A model generated the notes under the pieces. The model was not told the origin of the DNA and searched no databases. It worked only from the letters and a program-made list of their open reading frames with translations. From positions 1-5,294 of the forward strand of contig JASLXI010000085.1 in NCBI GenBank assembly GCA_030740415.1: 5,294 nt of DNA, written 5' to 3'. Shown here piece by piece: positions 5,097 to 5,294 of this stretch. This stretch comes from Dehalococcoidia bacterium (lineage in GTDB: Bacteria; Chloroflexota; Dehalococcoidia; UBA2985). Position 1 is the stretch's first letter, and every line of letters begins with the position of its first letter. A program made the translations under genes and the position numbers.

Positions 5097-5294
5097 TGCG
5101 TCAAACCCAGGTAGCGAAGACAGATGGGGGAGCACCCAGGCTGCTTCAGGCCGTGATAGATGCTATGAAGGTGCCTGATCTGAGGGCACGACTCCTATTC
5201 GTATTTGCTATGCTGGTAATATTCCGTTTCCTGGCCCAGGTGCCTGTACCAGGGGTAGAGAGGGAAGCTCTGGCTAACTTCTTCCGCCAGAACG
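5093..5294 (+). CDS. secY: Preprotein translocase subunit SecY, N-terminal part (3' end outside window)
   Basis: SecY is the ten-helix pore of the Sec translocon in the cytoplasmic membrane, working with SecE, SecG and SecA. Only 67 codons plus one base are visible. After a polar N-terminus, LLQAVIDAMKVPDLRARLL (17-35) matches the amphipathic segment before the first helix, and FVFAMLVIFRFLAQVPVPGV (36-55) is the start of transmembrane helix 1 with the family's R-x-x-x-x-[IV]-P-[VL]-P-G-V-type end. Two adjacent ATG codons, 5093 and 5096, can both start the frame. The first gives the ATGA overlap with rplO and 8-nt spacing from GGAG (5081-5084), so I chose it. secY directly after rplO is the standard end of the spc operon. 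Confidence 0.96.
   Translation, partial: MMRQTQVAKTDGGAPRLLQAVIDAMKVPDLRARLLFVFAMLVIFRFLAQVPVPGVEREALANFFRQN

Noticed and set aside
1..5294. A hidden defence, mobile or novel accessory system
   Set aside because: The genes form an uninterrupted, canonical ribosomal operon with intact family motifs and no foreign gene, integrase, terminal repeats or abrupt composition change.

Overview
This window is an interior piece of a bacterial S10-spc ribosomal protein operon. All genes are on the + strand, in the classical order: rplP (L16, 3' end), rpmC (L29), rpsQ (S17), rplN (L14), rplX (L24), rplE (L5), rpsN (S14, zinc type), rpsH (S8), rplF (L6), rplR (L18), rpsE (S5), rpmD (L30), rplO (L15) and secY (5' end). 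Every gene is recognisable from family motifs. I see no frameshift, insertion element, CRISPR array, tRNA or rRNA gene. The two window edges cut rplP and secY.

Organism: a bacterium of moderate, slightly GC-rich composition that uses many AGG/AGA arginine codons and several non-ATG starts (TTG for L29, S14 and L30; GTG for L24). A 61-residue four-cysteine S14, an L24 with two CxxC pairs, and the style of L14, S5 and L15 make me think of Chloroflexota (Dehalococcoidia-like, possibly uncultured). That placement is a low-confidence impression. The standard code applies: TGA ends five of the genes and Trp is encoded by TGG.

Layout: 1-2282 holds L16-L29-S17-L14-L24-L5, packed with overlaps or very short spacers (S17/L14 4 nt, L14/L24 1 nt, L24/L5 22 nt). 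A 97-nt gap (2283-2379) follows, with a 9-bp hairpin and a 21-codon micro-ORF. Then 2380-4399 holds S14-S8-L6-L18-S5, again tightly packed. A 65-nt gap (4400-4464) precedes L30-L15-SecY, which are joined by ATGA overlaps. No intrinsic terminator or convincing promoter is visible, so the block is probably one transcript started upstream. The products assemble both ribosomal subunits, and SecY builds the membrane channel for exported proteins.

Most of the window is ordinary. The lineage-specific parts are an acidic C-terminal tail of about 48 residues on S17, an Ala/Glu-rich N-terminal extension of about 66 residues on L5 with an internal 11-codon duplication whose copies differ only at synonymous sites, and the L5-S14 gap. 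I did not find a new multi-gene system here and do not claim one.
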